Shown one piece after another: positions 42,628-56,101 of a stretch of 64,000 bases of DNA (within the stretch, counting starts at the first letter, position 1; the number at the start of each line of letters is the position of its first letter). The DNA is from Episyrphus balteatus (lineage: Eukaryota; Arthropoda; Insecta; Diptera; Syrphidae): assembly GCF_945859705.1 (NCBI RefSeq), contig NC_079134.1:164521718-164585717 (forward strand), written 5' to 3'. Under the pieces are notes generated by a model that worked only from the letters and a program-made list of their open reading frames with translations, did not search any database and had not been told where the DNA came from. A program made the position numbers and the translations under genes.

Positions 42628-44243
42628 TATTTACTCAAATTCTATACTGCAGGCTTATGAAGTGGGTAGAAGAAAACAAATTGCTAAGCACTTTCCAAGC
42701 TGGTTTTCGTTCTGGTCTTTCAACTGTGGATCAAATCTTCGCACTCTCCAACATAGCAAAACGTTTCATCGATAACAAACAAAAACTTTATGTATTTTTC
42801 ATTGATTTTAGGGCAGCATTTGATACTATCAACCGGAATTCACTTATTTATAAATTATCAAATTTAGGTATATCGACGAAATTTTTAAGACTCTATAAAC
42901 TTCTCCTCACTAATACTTGCGCTGCTGTGTCAAACGGGAGCTCCACATCCAGCTTCTTTAACACTGATTGCGGTGTGCCCCAAGGTTGCCCCTTAAGCCC
43001 GATTATGTTCGCCCTTTTCATTGACGATATCTCCCGTGATCTTCCTGGGGGTGTTAGGTTCGGAAGTCTACTTATTAAGGTACTACTTTATGCGGATGAC
43101 CTTGTTGTTTTGGCGGATAACCCCACCACATTACAATTACAAATTAATAGACTTAAAAACTTTTGTGATAAATGGGACCTGATTATAAACACCTCAAAAT
43201 CAAAAATTATGATTTTTGAAAGCACCCGTCGAAGGAGAAACCCGCTAGAAGCATGGTCATTGGATCGTGAACCTATAGAGGTGGTTAACCAATTCAAGTA
43301 TTTAGGTGTTCTATTTTGTAGCAATCTCGATTTCCGGCCCCATGTTAAGGAAAAATGCTTGTCGGCAAAAACTGCAATAAACCTTATATGGAACAAAATC
43401 TTCTGCAATAAGTACATAGGCATCTCAGCAAAATTTAGAGTTTTTGAAGCCACTATAAACTCATGCTTATGCTATGCCAGTCAAGTTTTTGGTTACCAAG
43501 ATCTCGATGAATTTGAGGTAGTGCAGCGCTTCTTTTTTAAACGTATATTCAAACTTCCAAATTATACACCAACTTACGCTATACATGTGGAATCAGGTAT
43601 CCCTCCGATTTTTCTAAAAAATCTTAAATTTAATGCCGATTATATAGTAAAAGTAATGCAAAGGTCAAATGAAAATCTTCATAAGCAAATGATGGATTTC
43701 GCATTCCGAAGGAATTTATCACCGTTTAAAGAATGGTATGAAATAGCAAATGCACACGGATTTAATCTAAACCTAAGTACAACTACTCTTGCTAATTGGA
43801 AAGGTAGGTTTTATGAATGTATTGCATTGGTTGATGATTCATTGTATCTCAATTTCTTGAATAGGGCTAGAACCTCTCCAAGCAGATTGGTCTATAAGCA
43901 ACTTAATCACACTTTGTTCGTAAACAATTATTTTAATAGTAATCTCTCTGCAAATCAAATAGGTACTTTGTTTAAAGCAAGAACTGAGATGCTAAATCTT
44001 AATTACAAACCTCACAGAAATGATAATCCCAGGTGTAACCTCTGCAATCGAAATGAAATCGAAGATGTCAACCACTTCTTAGCCGTTTGTCCAATGCTAC
44101 AAGAACTTCGAAGACTTTATTTTTCCAAAAGCTTTCTCAATCACCAGGAAGCGAAACAAATTTTAAACGGAGAGTGGGGTTGGAAGGACCTTTACAATTT
44201 TATTGATCATGCCTTAGATTACCGAAACAGTTTTTTAGAGTAA
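42628..44243 (+). CDS. LINE reverse transcriptase (5' truncated, frame intact)
   Basis: Reverse transcriptase of a non-LTR retrotransposon, which would prime cDNA synthesis at a nicked target. The frame is open into the truncated 5' end (KIFTQILYCRLMKWVEEN across the first ATG at 42657). Numbering from that ATG: FQAGFRSGLSTVDQ (13-26), catalytic Asp in FFIDFRAAFD (50), CGVPQGCPLSPI (105-116), YADD (145-148), FKYLGVLF (213-220). The C-terminal half is long and ends with a Cys460-x2-Cys463-x9-His473-x4-Cys478 finger. No RNase H domain. Endonuclease and N-terminal RT blocks are missing, so it cannot act alone although no stop interrupts it. Clade uncertain: (TAA)n tails are known from I elements, but the lack of RNase H differs. 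Confidence 0.88.
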
Positions 44244-44471
44244 ATTTAAATTTTTATTATTTATTTAAATTCAATATTTTTATTCAATTGTCTACATAAT
44301 CTATTTATAAATTTTATATCTAATCTTAAACTTTCTTTTTTTATTCTCGATAAATGTCAATTTTCAGGCAGACGGCAAATATATTTTTTGCCATGCTAAT
44401 GTTCTTATATAATTTTTCAAATGTATTTCGAGTTTTGATCAAATAAAGAATTTGTAATAATAATAATAATA
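42628..44471 (+). mobile_element. 5'-truncated LINE with 13-bp target duplication and TAA tail
   Basis: ATAGTCAAAAAAA occurs at 42615-42627 and 44472-44484, an exact duplication that fixes both ends. The 3' end carries AATAAA and then a (TAA)n tail (about 44454-44471). The coding frame is open from the truncation point to the stop at 44243, followed by ~210 bp of 3' untranslated sequence. The exact duplication and uninterrupted frame indicate a recent insertion. Confidence 0.9.
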
Positions 44472-44589
44472 ATAGTCAAAAAAACGTTTTTTTGCATTTT
44501 CTAACGGTAATATTTCTGAATTCAGCATACCGAAAACCTTCAGAAAAGTATATTTTTGTTTCGGCAACAGAACCCTTGCTAACCTGTGT

Positions 44590-44829
44590 AATGCACCTAC
44601 GTCATGTAGATAGCTTCTTAGCATTCATAAAATTTCTTATCTGAGCTATGTTTAGAATACCTAATTTAGTTTAATCTCATTAGATTAACTAGGTACTTAT
44701 ATTTGTAATAAATGAAAGGGGCGTTTATATTCTCCACAACTGGATTTTTTTGGCTTGGATATTTTGTTTGGTTTGAACAGGAATGTCAACTATGAACTTA
44801 TTAAAATCGAAACTTGAAAAGGTAGGTAG
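44590..44829. other. Short non-coding interval
   Basis: AT-rich DNA between the split element and element G, ending in the GTAGGTAG duplication (44822-44829). Confidence 0.5.
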
Positions 44830-45281
44830 CAGGGTTAAAACCTTGCTCCGATCGAAGCGAATTTGCTCCACTTTTGAGGAAAACAAATAATCTACTCCAA
44901 CGCTCCAATTTTTCAGGATTTACTCCACTTTTTCCACACAGAAAAATTGTTTCCTGAACTAACTTTGCTAACCATATTGGAATGTTTTAAATCGAAATTG
45001 TATTTATTTTAGAATTGCAAACACATTTTTGAACCACCACTTGCATTAATGATGCTAATAAAACAATATAATTTGGTCCAAGGTGAATTTATCACAAAAT
45101 AGTTCTTTTTTATGAATTGAATTGACTTTAATTTAAGACTTATAATTATTTTTTATTAAAAAAACGTTCCTAAAAAGTAAAGTTTTTTTTTTTTTTCAAA
45201 TCTACTCCGGAAATTTAGCATTTGCTCACCACTTTTTTTTCAAATTTGCTCCAAAATTTCATGACCGAGGTTCGAACCCTG
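44830..45281. mobile_element. 452-bp hAT-type element G
   Basis: Ends CAGGGTTAAAACC (left) and the complement of CAGGGTTCGAACC (right), the classic hAT CAGGG tip. Exact 8-bp duplication GTAGGTAG at 44822-44829 and 45282-45289. Subterminal TTTGCTCC / TACTCC words repeat inside. Non-coding. Confidence 0.84.
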
Positions 45282-45289
45282 GTAGGTAG

Positions 45290-48200
45290 TTGTGTACAGT
45301 ACGTAGGTACAATGCCTTTTTGTATGTATGCTGATGAATCGTGGATGGTGTAAATAATTTAATGAATTAAATTGAACCTTTCAATTAATGACCAATCATT
45401 CCAATATCGATTGAAAGAAAATGTACCTAATCGCTGTTGACATAATTTCCCATAATTATTGAAAAATTAGTAAATTCTTACAAAATTACAACCATCTCTA
45501 TTTTTCTTCCATCTAACAGTTTCTAACAACATTAAATTGGCCCAATTTTCCTATATTGCCTATGCCTATCATTCTTACTTCTCTTAATAAACAAAATAAC
45601 GGTAACAGTTGATTTTTCCTTCCAACACACAACAAGTAGTGAAAGTAGAACTTCATTACATTAATTAGTTTACTAAGAACAAAAAAAAAAAAAAAAAAAG
45701 CATTCCATTCCATCCACTTAACTATTGATTTATATATACATACATACATATTTATATGTACATAAATTTGTTCCACATAAAAAAAAAAATAAAACTCGTT
45801 GCCTTCGTTCTAGTTCTTAAAAACCAGAAATTCCATCTTCCTCTATCGATTCCCCCTTTTTTTTCTAATGTATATAAAGAGAAACAGCTTTTTAAGTTTT
45901 CAATCAACTCTACTCTACTTCTCACAAACACACACTATCTCAAAAACAGAAGAAAAAAAAAAAAAAACGAATTAGAAATAATTCAAACAACAAATTTCCC
46001 CTTCCGTTTGGTGTGCTCGTTTTCAAAGTTTTTGCCTAGCAACAAACGCGTTTTTTCATCATCCTTTCTTTTTTTTATATATTTTTTGTTCTCTCTCTAA
46101 TCTCCCCGCCACATCATGTAGAGAAGGTAGGAAAGTTTTTTTTTTTTCGTTTCGTTTCACGCAGTCTACAAAAAGTTCATGTGGTTAACATTTTTTTTTT
46201 TTATGTGCGCCAAGTTAATTTTGAGAGAAGAAAAAAAAAGGGGGACCTAGTGACAGGCAGACATGATAAATGCAAACAAAAATTAAGTTTCTTTTTTTTT
46301 TCTTTATTTTCTGAAAAAATGATGCAATGCGCGAATAACGATTTTTTTTTATGTACTTTTTTCAAAAGCTGTATGTTCCGCCATTATTCTACATCCACAC
46401 GTGACAGATTTTTCTCTTCCTTGATTGTAGTAAATTTTTGTAGACGAAAAGGCGCGTATTTTTTTTTTTTGAATTTTGAATCTGTATTAACACCACGTTT
46501 ATGCAATGGTAATGACTCAATTCAGTACTTTTTGGAGACTTAATTATTTTTTTTTCCGCACTTTTTGAATTTACAACGTGGAAATAATCCACGTTTGATG
46601 TATGTAGAAAAAAAAAGATGGTTATTTCTGTTGGACGCCCGCAATTTGTATAGGAGAGAGAAAAAGACTGACTCGTATTAAAACAACAGCAAGCCCTTAT
46701 CTCGCTCCCACATATTTTGCAGAACGTATGTGAAACACCATTATTGTAGTAGATTTGTTGCAATGATTTTATTGTCAACACTTTATTTTATTTAAATTTT
46801 GTTATAATTTCCAAACACTTTGTAGAGTTTAAATAAAAAAAAAAAAAATTAAATATCACAACGATCCAAATGGACACATCCAACAACGACGAACACGACC
46901 AAACTATGGAATTGATGAAATAAAATTTTCCACGACAAAACCAACGAGCGCGCGCGCCAGAAAGCTCTCATCATCACACTAGAAAGAGTACATGTGTATT
47001 CATATGAAAAAAAAGCACTCGATAAATATCTACATCTCACTCTGACAAAATGGCGACTACACAAAGTGAAATCATCATCGCGTACAAGGAAAAAAAAATT
47101 CTACACAAATCATGCGGAAGTACAAAATTAGGTCGCATGATACACGAGAAAAAGTAATAGTTTTTTTTTTCTTTAAACAAATTTTTGTATAGCTTTTCAA
47201 GGCCCGATTTCAAAATCTAGTACTGAAAAATGAAATATCCTTTGGCGAGAGGAAAATTTGATATGGTTATTTTTTCTCATTTACAAAATATGGTCAAACG
47301 ATTACATAACCAAATCGAGAAAGAAAATACAAAAAAAGAAAAGAAAATTTATCGATTATCTCCACTTTGTAAAAAAAAAAAAACGGTTAAAAACTCTCCA
47401 AAAAACTACAGAAACCCAATATGTAGAAGTTTTTATGAGAAAAAAAAACTTAGGTTTGAGAGTAGGAAAGTTTATCACATTTTTAATTAGATAAATATAT
47501 AAGTAAAATGAAAAAAAGAATATTGAGAAAACACAACACTCCTCTCAGGAACCCACAGTTGAAGAAACGCGACCGTACACCACAGCAAACTTGGACCGAA
47601 TAATACCCAGAAAAACACATCGTGAGTAAAATGCTTGAAATGGGGAAGCATATAAAAGCATTTTGAGTCACTGAAAAAAGCTCTTTCCTTCTCACCTATT
47701 TATTTGAGTAAAAAAGCGGGGTAAGTATATAATATAAAGAGGAGAATGCATACAACAAATTTTTATATATTATACATTTTCCCCTTTTTACAGGGCTTTA
47801 TATCATTCAATTTAAAACGAAAAGCTTCTAATAAAGCTTTCAACTAAAAAAAGCTCTTTTTTTTTCTTAGATGATATTTGACAAAGTAAATAGAAGGGTG
47901 TTTAGATAAAATTTAAATGAGAATGACTATACCTACTTGTATGTGTGTTTGTTGGTTTTTCATTGTTAACTGTTTTTAGGAGTAAAATTAGGGCGGGAGG
48001 AGAAGGAGGGAGTTATCAGGCTAAAAGGAAAACAACACACAAAAAAAAAAAAAAACTAAAAGAACACGAAAAGAACAAAAACTTGGGGAAAAATCGAGTT
48101 GGAAATCCGTTAACAATGCGCATATGTTTCTTCTTGGCGTGTTCTCCTTTTTACTACTTTTGCGCCAATAACCTAGTTTTTTTTTTTTTTGTTTTTTTCT

Positions 48201-48612
48201 TTCATAAAGTATGTACTGAATAAGAAGTCGAAAAAAAAAATGAAAACATCTACATCACACACTGTCCCTCTGCTGACTCGTCGGTTTGTTCGCGTTCGTT
48301 TTAGTTGTTCTGGTTCTGGGTTCTTTATCGAGTTTTGTGATTCTGGTTTGAAAAAAGAACTGTAGATGTGTTAGTTCTTTAGGTTTTTTTTTTATTTTTG
48401 AGTACAAGTGTTGGAGATTAGGTTGAAGTTTAAATTTGAATTGAATTTGTAGCAACCATTTTGATTAGAAACTATTATTAAATTTTATTTTATTTTTTAG
48501 AGTGGGAAATTATTTGGGGCAGTAGGTATTTTAACCTTATATTGGTAAAATTACTTTAATGAGAAATTTTAAAATGATTTTTGTTGAAAAATTGTAGAAA
48601 AATAAATTTTTT
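45290..48612. other. TE-poor intergenic or intronic DNA
   Basis: No element ends recognised over 3.3 kb. Many homopolymer runs. A less AT-rich patch at 46850-47060 includes AGCGCGCGCGCC and reads like promoter or 5'-leader DNA, but no exon is supported. Open frames here are short and compositional. Confidence 0.4.
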
Positions 48613-48839
48613 ACCGACTTCCAAAAAGGAGGAGGTATTCAATTCGTCTGTATTTTTTTTTTTTTTTTTTTTTATGTTTGTTACCGCATAACTTTGGACT
48701 GAGTGAACCAATTTTGATAATTCTTTTTGTATTGGAAAGCTGGTGGCTGCAGTGTGGTCCCATTTCAATTTCGTTCACTTTTAGCCATAGGAACTATTTT
48801 AAAAACCATAAAACCCAGTTTTGATCCATGGAAGTCGGT
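48613..48839 (+). mobile_element. ACCGACTTCC repeat element (~227 bp)
   Basis: Begins ACCGACTTCCAAAAAGGAGG and ends with the inverted GGAAGTCGGT. After a long T run it reads GTTACCGCATAACTTTGGAC and TTTTGATAATTCTTTTTGTA. This wording is, from memory, familiar from abundant repeats in insect genomes, where it often ends in the same GAAGTCGG tip; the class is uncertain (Helitron-like has been my impression). Confidence 0.5.
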
Positions 48840-51800
48840 TTTGTTTTTTTTGCTAAAAATGATTATTATGTTTTACTCTTCCTGTTTTTGTTTGGCACCT
48901 TCGTAACCTAGTCTTTTTTGGACTCGAAGAATTCAAAAAGACAAACAGGAAATTTTCCAACCTTGAACATCAAAGCATCTTGAAGTTGAAGCATTCATAG
49001 AATAATATTCAGTAGAATTTGTTTTTGTTTTATAACAAAAGTTATCTTGAAAATTGATAAAAGTTTTACAGTAAACGAACAGAACTTTTACAACGAAAAA
49101 TTCTAACTGACAGTTGGGATTTACATAGAACGATTTTTCCAATGACGATTTTTCTTTGTTGTTTTTATCTTGTGAAGAAATTCACAGAGTTGTTCAGTGT
49201 AATGAAATCTTAGGGGATTACAAAAAGACATATCCAGGAAACGAATGTTGAGAACTAGTTCAGAACTGCACACTACAACAAAAACTTCAATGTAAAAATA
49301 GTAAGTACCAATATTTAAGACTATGGGAGCTCAAATTCAAAAAGATGTTATCTAGATATTGGCTTTGGATCTCTTTTGTGAAGGCATTTTGCTATAATTT
49401 TCACGAAAATACGTCTATTGGGTGTGTTCTCAGAGGTATCTTTTGTGTAAGATTCACAGTTAACCTTTTAGTTTAGGGATGGTAGGGAATTGCACATTTG
49501 TTTTTCTAAGAAGTGTCAGATAAGGGCCAATATTGAAAACTTCAAGCGATTGTTAAACTGGACATAAAGTATCCAATAGTTTTATGTTGCTTTAATCCTA
49601 TGTAAAACATCAGCTATTCTTTACTTCTTGAGGTACAATTTAGGACGTTCAACTATCTTATGACATTTGGGGCCAAATTTGACAGCCATTATAGTTAACT
49701 TTTATAGATCTGTTCGTCCACAAACACACCCATTTTTATTGGAAAAATAAATTTTCCTGTTGTCATCCAAATGTAGGTAATTGAAATAGCCTACTTTAGG
49801 CATTGTATGACCTTTGAACTATTGAACCATTTTGTAAAGGTACAAAAAGAAATTGTGGAAGGAATAAGTTAACAGACACAAAGAATGAAAACAAAAATTT
49901 GAAGTTAAGACTCCCCAAACCAACGACGCCAACCGAAGACTGTCGACAGTCTAAAGCTCTAAAGGCTCTCAGTATAAAAAAAAACCTAAAAGCTCTCCTA
50001 AATCAACGACGACGGGTGACTAAAACGCTGCCGACAACGTCTTTTACCGTCAACGTTCAGGTGAAAATTTTATTTTGCAAATCGTCTTCCACTATCGGCG
50101 GTTTTCATACAAAAATACTCTGGAGAGTTTTTTTTTAATTTTTGCAAAAGTGGAAGGGTAAAAAATTTAAAACCTAACGTATATTAAAAGCTTAATATTT
50201 CGATTCTTCGATTCTTTTCCGCAAACAAACAACGTTGATTGTTACGAGAAGTGACCACTTTGTCTAGATTACAAAAATATTTAAATAAATATTAAAAAAA
50301 AAAAGTAAGAAATAATTTCAAATTCTCGACAAATTCTAACGTAAGCTTATGCCCACTTTTCACGAGTCGATTTTAGCTGCACGATAATGTCAGTCGACTA
50401 GGATTTTTCAATGGGGATGCCACTTTAGTCGCCTGCGACTTACGTTCACACGAGTCGAAAAGCTTAGCCGCACGGCAAAAATCGTTTTATTGAACGCCAA
50501 AAAGACACAATAAGTGCAACAAATTTAGAAATTTTTTTTTATGTTTCAGGTAAATGTATCACGCCTTGTTGTCTCCCTCCAGCATAATTAACTAACATAA
50601 TCCAGTAACCCTTCTATTTTATATTTAACAACAAATAAAGGTAGGTTCATACTTTAAAATATTTATGATAAAAATTGTAAACACTCAATCGGAAACAGTG
50701 ACTGTTGGGAAATCAAATGACTTTTTCTAAGAAAACAAAAATTGGGTAAGTTCCCCTACCTTTCTATTACAACTTTACAAAGAAAAAACTGATTTAAAAA
50801 GTAAACACTTTAAAGTTTTACCTTTAATCTTTACCTAAACTACATACCAAACCCTTTTTTCCATAAAAAAATACAAAAAAGTAAACAAAACATCTATCCA
50901 TGATGTTTCAAAGAAACACTACCTAATAGTATTTCCTAGAATCATATTTCTATTTTACTTTGTTCTTTCAATCTTTTCTAACAAACTGGAATCCCACAAT
51001 CTTCTAAAAGATGAGTGTCTTATGAGTTGTTCTCACATGAACTTCGATAACCTAGTTTCATACAATGTAGGATGAATTTTCTTAGAATTTTGAGTTCATC
51101 GTTCATTGGTGAATTCTATCAACCTCTTTCTCGGAAACTTAGATTTATCGAACACCGACCCTGGTGATTTTCTAACATATATAAATGCTAGTATCTTGAA
51201 TTATACTAGATAATATTTGGCCTAAATAATTATTTTATGTCCTTCGTATCACAAAAATGATGAGTTTTTATCATATAAAGCTACAAAAATGTGTTATCTG
51301 TCACAGAAAATACTTAATAATTTCCTTTTAACATCTGGCAATACCACTACTATCTCAATTAAGCTACGTACACACTTATTTTTAATTAAAAAATAAAAAC
51401 ATTTTCCTATCACACTTTTAAGTTTCGACACACATGTAGATTGTAGGTATCCAACAAAAACAACAACAAAAAAAAATTCCACTATTCCCCAACTAAAAAG
51501 AACATGAACAACAAAGAGAAAAAAACACATTAATATGAAAACATGACATCATCCATTCCTAGTTTTTTTTGTTATTTTCCTACTACTTTATTTTTAATTC
51601 AATTTTCTTGGTTCTTCTCTGCATTGCACAGAGTCGTGTTGTTCGTTATATATGTATTCATACCTTATGACACACAAAGAGTAAAAAAGCCAAATGCCTT
51701 ACATTCTACAGAGATCATAGGGACAGAAATGTGCTGATTTGTTGCGCAATTTCATCTTTTACCCCCGCGAAAAGAAGGAACACACAAATTTAACATAAGA

Positions 51801-54800
51801 AAAAGGTACCTACACACAAAAAAAAAATTCAAACATTTTGCGCCTTTTTAACACGCTTTGTTGTTATTGGAACCTACTTTTAAGAACCTACAAAGTTTTT
51901 GTATCAAAAAGTGGAGAGTTATTTATTTGTTCTCTACAAACATTTAAAAAATGTTTGAGTTGAGTTAATCTAATTTAAGATAAACACTTTAAAATTTTGT
52001 TTATACGAGTATATTTCAAAATTGATAAATTGGCAACTCCTACAAAAAAAAAAAAACTAATCGTTTTTTGTGTTTTATTAGTAGGTTACGAACTTTCAAA
52101 ATATATTTCCGTTTGATATACTTTTCACACACACACATGTGTCTGTGTGTAGTAGATAGGTACCTAAAAAATATTGAGGTTGACAGAAGAGCTTTTTTTG
52201 ACTATGAAAAATTAGAATATTAAAAAAAAAGTAAGAACTTTTGTTTGTATATATATATAAAATATAAATGGAGAAAATAGAAAGCTTTTCAATTGACATA
52301 AATTTCTTAGTTGGAAAACCTGAAGAGCTTTTTTGGTACTTTAGTACATAATGCTAAGTAGGTACCTACACACTTTCTTATCGAAGTAAAGTATATATAC
52401 AGGGCTTACGAGTGAGTATAGGTATGTAATGGTAGTGGTATTTTTTTTTCTTTTGAATTATTAAATTTATGAATAAATTTTCCTGTAAAGTGTCATCACT
52501 TGAATGATGTAAAATCTAAAAATGAATCCATTCAGCGTAAAAAAAAATATAAATAAACAGAGTTGTTTTAAATGTGCACCTTCAGTGAATAGCTATTAGG
52601 GACTAGACACTTAGTCAGCGTCATTTTTTGAAAGAAAATTTAGGTTGACAAGTAATCGAGTTAGGGCCTGAAATTTAATAACTTGTACTGGATGCACTCA
52701 TTGCATACAATTGAGATTTCCTTTCACTGGAAAACTTTGTTCTTGTTTTTTTCGCACTATTACAAAAACAAACAAAAAAAAAACAAATCCCATTGGAAAA
52801 TTCGTCAAATCCGTGCTAAAGTATGCTTCAAAGTCCCTTTGATTTCATTCAACGCTAAATTATTCGATATTTGGCGCCAAATACCGAAACTTATTAGGTA
52901 CAACTGTGTTTTCTAAAATTTGGAGAGAATTTTTAATGGTAACTAAAACTTAGTTCGATCTGCATTCTAGGATTCAATAGGTATATAAGTTGGCTATAAC
53001 CAAAAGAAAAATATTTTAAAGCTGATCACCAAGTCGTTGTTTCGAAAGACTTAAGGTCTAAACAAAGTGATAGTTGCTGTTATGGGCACTTTTTGTAAAG
53101 TCTCAAAAGCAAAAAAAAATTGTTTTCATTAACGCACTTTAAGGAAAAGAGTAGGTAGGTATAAATTGATTATTTTTTAAACAAAATCTTAGCTTTTTGC
53201 AATACTTTTGTTGGCTTTCCAGCCGGAAAGCTATCACAAAATAAATTTGAAAATGTACCTAGTCAAGTATTTATCCTTCACTTTCATCATGTTTCTTTGA
53301 ATTTAACATTACAGAAATGCTTTCATAATTCAATTAAAAAATCAAGAAACCAATGAGCATTAATATCAACTGAAAGCACTTAAGTCATAACTATAATAGA
53401 CGGAAGCAAATGTCAAAAATGAACGACCCGTTTCTTCCCATTCTGTCAAATGGAAAGAGAATGCAGTCAGTTTTCATATTTACATCCGTAAAGTGCAATA
53501 GAAAGTGCACTTTACTTCCGAAAACAAAACTGAATAAAAATAAAAAATCGTTGTAAATGAAAATCATCACAATTCTTTATCCCGGAAAAAAGTAGGTTCT
53601 ATTTTTCACTTCGATCCACTACATTTTTTGACAAACAAAACGCAATAATTTAATAACTGCACTGCACAAAAAAAATTAATGGTAATTTATATAGGTTTTT
53701 AGCATTCACAACTGAAGAATTTTTTTTTCGGTAATGAACGGTGCGTTGAAAAGTGTTTATATTTGAGTCCTGGAATGATTGTTAAAGGTTCTTATTCAAA
53801 AAAAAATTTGAAAAAAATCAAGGTCGTTCTTAAAAAGACCTGAAACGTTTGAGATAATTTTTGAAAGTAAGAAAGTTCGGTCTTGAAAGGAATGTTTAGC
53901 AATATCTACCTAGTTAAATGAGAAAAGCCGCAGCAAAACAAAAGGAGGCCAAGGTTTCAAGAAGGAAAATAGTTCAACTAAAGAAGGTCGGCGCTAGAGT
54001 AGAGGGGAAACAAAAACGCATTAGGTAACTTAAAAGGAAGATGATTTTAATCAACGAGTTCGTAAGGTTACAAATCTGCATCGGGTAGTTATGTTTCATT
54101 TAAATTTGTGTGTTTCAAGTCTTATTACACGAATTTATCCTATCATCAATCATCAGTAATGAGAGCATTTTGGTATTTTGATGATTCCAAACATTTTGTA
54201 AGACATAGAAAAATCGAGAAATGAATCAGGATTTTCTTGCAAAAGTCAAGAAAAGTGTATAAATGAAACATGTTCAACTTCGTGAAAATGTGCCAACCTG
54301 ATTGAAAATTGTTAGCATATTCAAAACAAAAACTTGAGAATAATAATTCGGGAAATCATTTTCTTAATTGGCACCATTCACAAAAAAAAAAAAAAAAAAA
54401 AAAACTGGCGCCCAACGCAAGTACAAATAATCAACAATATCTACTACAACTCATTTTCAATTCATGTTTTATTGGAATTTATGATCACCAGTGATTGTAT
54501 AACAAACAACTTTCAAAGTAATCAAACAACAATAAAAAAAAGTTTCATGAAAATAAAAATACAGACAAAAAAAAAAATATTTCCCATTGCGTTCATATAG
54601 ATGCAATATAGCAAGCAAGTATACATAAACTTACGCAACTACAAAATATTTTCAGCCTGCAAGTCATTAAAATTCCACTATTTGATTAGGTACTGAGAGA
54701 CAACACACATGTCAAATGTTTTTTTTTTTTAATGAAAATAGCTATAATAAAAAAAACTTATTACACTTTCTTTGTCAAAACGAATAATACCGAATGTCTG

Positions 54801-55835
54801 TTTGAAGTGAAGCTTGCACTTTGCTCGTCATGTATTTTTTTTTTGTTTTATTGTTTATCATTTGTACAATATCTCCTCCGCTTTTTTTTTAAATACATTT
54901 AAACAAAGTGGTTTCAAATGGCGTGGTTTATTTTACATTTTCAAGGTTTTCCACTTTTCCTATTTTTGCTTCGTATACCTATTTTTTGTTTGCGCTGCCT
55001 TCCATCGCACAATCGCTAAGCGATTATTTTTGTAAAAACACAGCGAGCAAATGGAAAACAAACGCGAAAACTACAATTTACTTATATTAAATGTGCCATT
55101 TTTCATGTAGTTGTTAAACTATGCACTCCACAAATAAAATATATGACTATGAGGCTATGGGGCACTGATAGTTTTTATGTATTAGTGTAGTTTTTTGTGT
55201 TTGTAAAGGTAATTTAAACAAAGGTGCGGCAGCTCAAATAGTGAAAAAAAACGCAAGGAAAATCATTGTGCAATTGAGCACAGTTGGGGCTATACAAATG
55301 TATAGTTAAGTCACGTTTTTTTTTTTTTTTTTAATTTTTTCCTAAGTACATTCGACACGAATGTGTAGGCACTTTTACTAGTTAAGATCGTTAAGATTCT
55401 TATTTTTTTTTTGTTTCCTACAAAACTCTAACCACTTTAATTAGATATTGTGGTTTGTGGGTTTGGAAGTTTAGTTAACATTTTTTGAATAAACTTTAAT
55501 GCATTTTGTTGAAATAGTAAATTTTTTTGTGCGGTTAAGTGGTTTTTCATGTGAATGTGGGTGTGTGCGATATGGATCGTTAAAAAAAAGTTACGTAATA
55601 TTTAATAGTTGAACATTTTCCAACCCAACTCTGTCATGTCGAAAAAAGAAGAGAAAATAAAGAAATGACACGGGGTGATGTCATAATTTAACGTTTTGGT
55701 CTTTTAGGTATGAAACTGTCGTCAAAGACTAGTTAGATTTACATTTGGAACTTATCAATCCATCTGATTTAATCCCACACACATCCCTGGTAGCTAAATT
55801 TGACTTAACGAAGCTAAATAATGATTTTTGTAGGT
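48840..55835. other. TE-poor intergenic or intronic DNA
   Basis: About 7 kb without recognised element ends or supported exons. Notable patches: CTCTAAAG words plus TATAAAAAAA at 49950-49985 and a donor-like CAG|GTGAAA at about 50058-50065 (possible untranslated first exon, weak); paired CACGAGTCGA direct repeats at about 50361 and 50449; CA/GT-rich DNA at 52123-52150; TGGCGCCCAAC at 54406-54416 after a long A run. Confidence 0.4.
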
Positions 55836-56101
55836 TTCACGTTGGGCGCCAGTTAAGGAAAATTAGCATTTTCGTGTTGTTTCAGCACCAGTATCAAATA
55901 AAATTAAGTGGATTTGTATAGTAAATCACAGTGTTGTTCTTTTTTTACAAGACAAACAATTCGATGGGTTCACGTTGGGCGCCAGTTAACTAATATAAGT
56001 ATTTTCTTTTATTTCAACACCAGTAACAAAGAAAATTAAGTCTATTTGGATGTTAAATCACAATGTTGTACCTTTTTTTACAAGGCAAACCCTGGTTTTG
56101 T
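55836..56101 (-). repeat. Two tandem ~133-bp units with TTCACGTTGGGCGCCAG
   Basis: Units start at 55836 and 55969. Both open with TTCACGTTGGGCGCCAGTTAA and share CACCAGTA.CAAA, AAATTAAGT, TAAATCACA(G/A)TGTTGT and TTTTTTTACAAG.CAAAC, at roughly 80% identity. The opening motif is the one in the arms at 1955 and 3914 and at 54406. Read on the minus strand each unit ends in TGGCGCCCAACGTGAA, which resembles an LTR/primer-site junction. Confidence 0.6.

Larger units (their letters stand above)
42155..44589. mobile_element. Long-TIR element split by a LINE
   Basis: Left arm from ACACTGGTTAACAA (42155) and right arm, complement of ACACAGGTTAGCAA (ending 44589), pair over about 270 bp when the LINE at 42628-44471 is removed: TACTTTTCTGAAGGTTTTCG, ATATTACCGTTAGAAAATGC, and AAATCTTTCCGATATC against GATATTGAAAAGATTT. 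A partial relative is at 6727-6965. End sequence suggests Tc1/mariner-like ancestry, without proof. Confidence 0.62.
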
